Origin: CAVUCE01 sp963739985
GTDB lineage: Bacteria > Bacteroidota > Ignavibacteria > Ignavibacteriales > Ignavibacteriaceae
Reading direction: 5' to 3'
Assembly: GCA_963739985.1 (NCBI GenBank)
Contig: CAVUCE010000012.1
Span: forward strand, 1 to 9,230
DNA length: 9,230 bases
Part shown: piece by piece, positions 7,771-9,230 of the stretch
Numbering within the stretch: position 1 is the first letter of the stretch
Layout of the letters: each line of letters opens with the position of its first letter
Translations under genes and position numbers: made by a program
Notes under the pieces: generated by a model
Seen by the model: only the letters and a program-made list of their open reading frames with translations
Databases searched by the model: none
What the model was told of the DNA's origin: nothing

Positions 7771-7787
7771 AGCGCAGAAAATGTGCT
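7771..7787 (+). other. Small hairpin in the IS leader
   Basis: AGCGCA (7771-7776) and TGTGCT (7782-7787) can form a 6-pair RNA stem with one G-U pair around a GAAAA loop, just inside the left inverted repeat and about 40 bases before the transposase start. No T tract follows, so it is not an intrinsic terminator. Any role in limiting transposase expression is speculation. Confidence 0.35.
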
Positions 7788-7825
7788 AGAAGCGAAAGAA
7801 TCAAGCAATTTGACTATGGAAAAAA

Positions 7826-9220
7826 ATGCAAGTAATTAATAAATTGGGAGTAAAATCTTGCAAAAAAACAGAGCAAAAAATGATAGGAAAACTACCCCCA
7901 GAAAATCAATCAGACCTTTTCAAACCATTGCTTGTAGATTTTATTGACATGAAACACGAGTTGGTTTTATTATCAAACAAAATAGATTGGTGTCATATAG
8001 AGAAAGAACTATCGGTATATTATTCGGACAAAGGTCAACCATCAATGCCGATCCGTTTTATGAGCGGATGTTTACTACTAAAGCGATATTATAATTTAGG
8101 AGACGAGACATTAGCAGAAGCATGGGTAATGAATCCCTACATGCAGTACTTTTGCGGATATTCGCACTTTGAGCATAAATTCCCATGCGACCCAAGTGAC
8201 TTAGTACATTTCAGAAAAAGACTAGGTGAAAAAGGGATAGAGAAAATATTTGTTCATACAGTAAAGCTTCATGGGGAAAAAGTAAAAAGCAAGCAATTAC
8301 TATCAGATACAACAGTACAAGAAAATAACATCACCTACCCAACGGATTCGAAATTATCTAAAAAAATAATAGATAACTGTAACCGTATAGCAGAGGAAGA
8401 ATCAGTCAAACAGCGACAAACCTATAAACGAGTAAGTAAACAGTTATTAAGAGACAGCTACAACAGCCAACATCCGTCACGAAAGAAGAAAGCACGTAAA
8501 GCAATAAAAAGGTTAAAGACAATAGCTGGCAGACAAGTAAGAGAACTTGAGAGAAAGCTTCCGGAAGAAATCAAATGGTTATATCAACCGGAAATAGATT
8601 TATACAACAGAGTACTAACTCAAAAAAAGAACGATAAAGACAAGATTTATAGTTTGCACAAACCATATACAAGCTGTATCTCGAAGGGAAAAGCGCATAA
8701 GAAGTATGAGTTTGGTAATAAGATAGGTATAATGATGAATCCAAAGGATTTGGTAATCATAGGAGTAGAAAGTTATACGGGAAATCCCCACGACAGCAAA
8801 ACCATAGAGCCGTTGTTAAAACAGATAGATAAGAATCTGGAATATCAACCCGAAGAAGTAATTTATGATAGAGGAGGACGTGGAGCAGCTGAAATAAATG
8901 GAGTAAAGATATCCACACCAAAGCCGCCGTTAAAGCGTGAGAGCAATTATCAAAAAGCCAAAAAAAGGAAAAAGTTCAGGCGCAGAGCTGCGATTGAACC
9001 GGTGATAGGACATTTGAAGAAAGATTTTAGAATGGAACAAAATTATTTACATGGAGAAACTTCACCTAAAATCAATGCATTATTAGCGGCAGCCGGATGG
9101 AATTTGAAAAAGTTAGCTGAAAAACTGAAGAAGAAATTTCTTGGGCTTTTCAAAAATATCCTAACTCAATTTTTCAAAAATGCTTTTGTACAAAATTTTA
9201 CTCAATTATGTTATTCTTAA
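7826..9220 (+). CDS. IS5-family-like DDE transposase (DUF772 + DDE_Tnp_1)
   Basis: An intact 464-residue cut-and-paste transposase. The N-terminal part (about 65-135) matches the DUF772 helix-rich DNA-binding domain: MPIRFMSGCLLLKRYYNLGD, AEAWVMNPYMQYFCGY, DPSDLVHFRKRLG. The catalytic triad is visible: D161 in LLSDTTVQEN, D348 in VIYDRGGRG, and E391 in RRRAAIEPVIGHLKKD. Between the first two aspartates lies a strongly basic, probably coiled stretch (about 195-250, rich in K and R). The last ~35 residues run on past the usual LLAAAGWNLKKL end, and the stop codon (9218-9220) lies inside the right inverted repeat. The ATG at 7826 is the first in frame. A second ATG at 7880 (MIGKLPPENQ) is an alternative start, and neither has a strong Shine-Dalgarno sequence. 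The IS5 subgroup is not certain. Confidence 0.9.
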   Translation: MQVINKLGVKSCKKTEQKMIGKLPPENQSDLFKPLLVDFIDMKHELVLLSNKIDWCHIEKELSVYYSDKGQPSMPIRFMSGCLLLKRYYNLGDETLAEAWVMNPYMQYFCGYSHFEHKFPCDPSDLVHFRKRLGEKGIEKIFVHTVKLHGEKVKSKQLLSDTTVQENNITYPTDSKLSKKIIDNCNRIAEEESVKQRQTYKRVSKQLLRDSYNSQHPSRKKKARKAIKRLKTIAGRQVRELERKLPEEIKWLYQPEIDLYNRVLTQKKNDKDKIYSLHKPYTSCISKGKAHKKYEFGNKIGIMMNPKDLVIIGVESYTGNPHDSKTIEPLLKQIDKNLEYQPEEVIYDRGGRGAAEINGVKISTPKPPLKRESNYQKAKKRKKFRRRAAIEPVIGHLKKDFRMEQNYLHGETSPKINALLAAAGWNLKKLAEKLKKKFLGLFKNILTQFFKNAFVQNFTQLCYS

Positions 9221-9230
9221 GGATCGACTA
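9212..9230 (-). repeat. Right terminal inverted repeat of the IS
   Basis: Read on the minus strand this begins TAGTCGATCCTTAAGAATA and matches the left end at 15 of 19 positions. It contains the transposase stop codon. The window ends at its outermost recognised base, so the outer limit is open. Confidence 0.76.

Larger units (their letters stand above)
7747..9230 (+). mobile_element. IS5-family-like insertion sequence, apparently complete
   Basis: The element is about 1.48 kb, with one transposase gene flanked by imperfect terminal inverted repeats. The left end begins TAGTCGCACCTTAA at 7747. The right end, read on the minus strand from 9230, begins TAGTCGATCCTTAA. The window stops at the outermost base of the right repeat, so neither the exact termini nor a target-site duplication can be confirmed, and the element may extend a few bases further on both sides. 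The transposase is intact, so the copy may be active. It lies in the same direction as the polysaccharide genes. Confidence 0.82.

Noticed and set aside
7727..7825. Intrinsic terminator for the polysaccharide operon
   Set aside because: The only stem seen (7771-7787) is weak and has no T tract after it, and it belongs to the insertion sequence.
7816..7839. Short leader frame (MEKNASN) overlapping the transposase start across a run of seven A's
   Set aside because: It is only seven codons with no ribosome-binding signal, and fusion to the transposase frame would need an unusual shift. The transposase has its own ATG at 7826.

Overview
The window is an AT-rich, fully plus-strand stretch of a bacterial surface-polysaccharide locus. 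The first gene ends in a type IX secretion (T9SS) sorting domain with the wording YPNPFNPSTTIKYSLP ... YDILGRKVKTL ... SGVYFYQI. That style is typical of the Bacteroidota/Chlorobi side of the FCB group, and it most resembles Ignavibacteria-like lineages. The assignment rests on motif style and base composition only.

Layout, left to right: (1) 10-2193, a secreted LVIVD-repeat beta-propeller-like protein with a T9SS C-terminal domain. (2) 2193-3056, a GT2 rhamnosyltransferase-like gene with three frame breaks. (3) 3071-4020, a second GT2 gene with two breaks. (4) 4024-5148, a GT4 (GT-B) glycosyltransferase with six breaks. (5) 5223-6030, a formyltransferase-family gene with one break. (6) 6027-6884, an intact NodB-type polysaccharide deacetylase. 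(7) 6890-7726, an intact GT2 glycosyltransferase. (8) 7747-9230, an IS5-family-like insertion sequence with an intact transposase and recognisable imperfect terminal inverted repeats, the right one at the very end of the window.

Genes 1-7 are packed like one operon: a 1-base stop/start overlap at 2193, an ATGA overlap at 6027-6030, and gaps of 3-14 bases elsewhere, except one gap of 74 bases. Together they look like part of a pathway that builds a surface glycan (O-antigen, capsule or exopolysaccharide). The glycosyltransferases would add sugars. The overlapping formyltransferase/deacetylase pair could remove an N-acetyl group and replace it with N-formyl, although that coupling is inference. 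No flippase, polymerase or nucleotide-sugar synthesis gene is in the window, so the locus continues outside it.

The most striking anomaly is that twelve frame breaks fall between 2460 and about 5865, while the flanking 2.4 kb and 3.3 kb have none. When each frame is followed by hand, family motifs resume at once and no nonsense substitution is needed. This points to a low-quality patch of sequence or assembly, or less likely a very recent hypermutated patch, rather than ordinary gene decay. I found no convincing tRNA, rRNA, CRISPR, promoter or intrinsic terminator, and no stretch over 300 bases lacks a gene.
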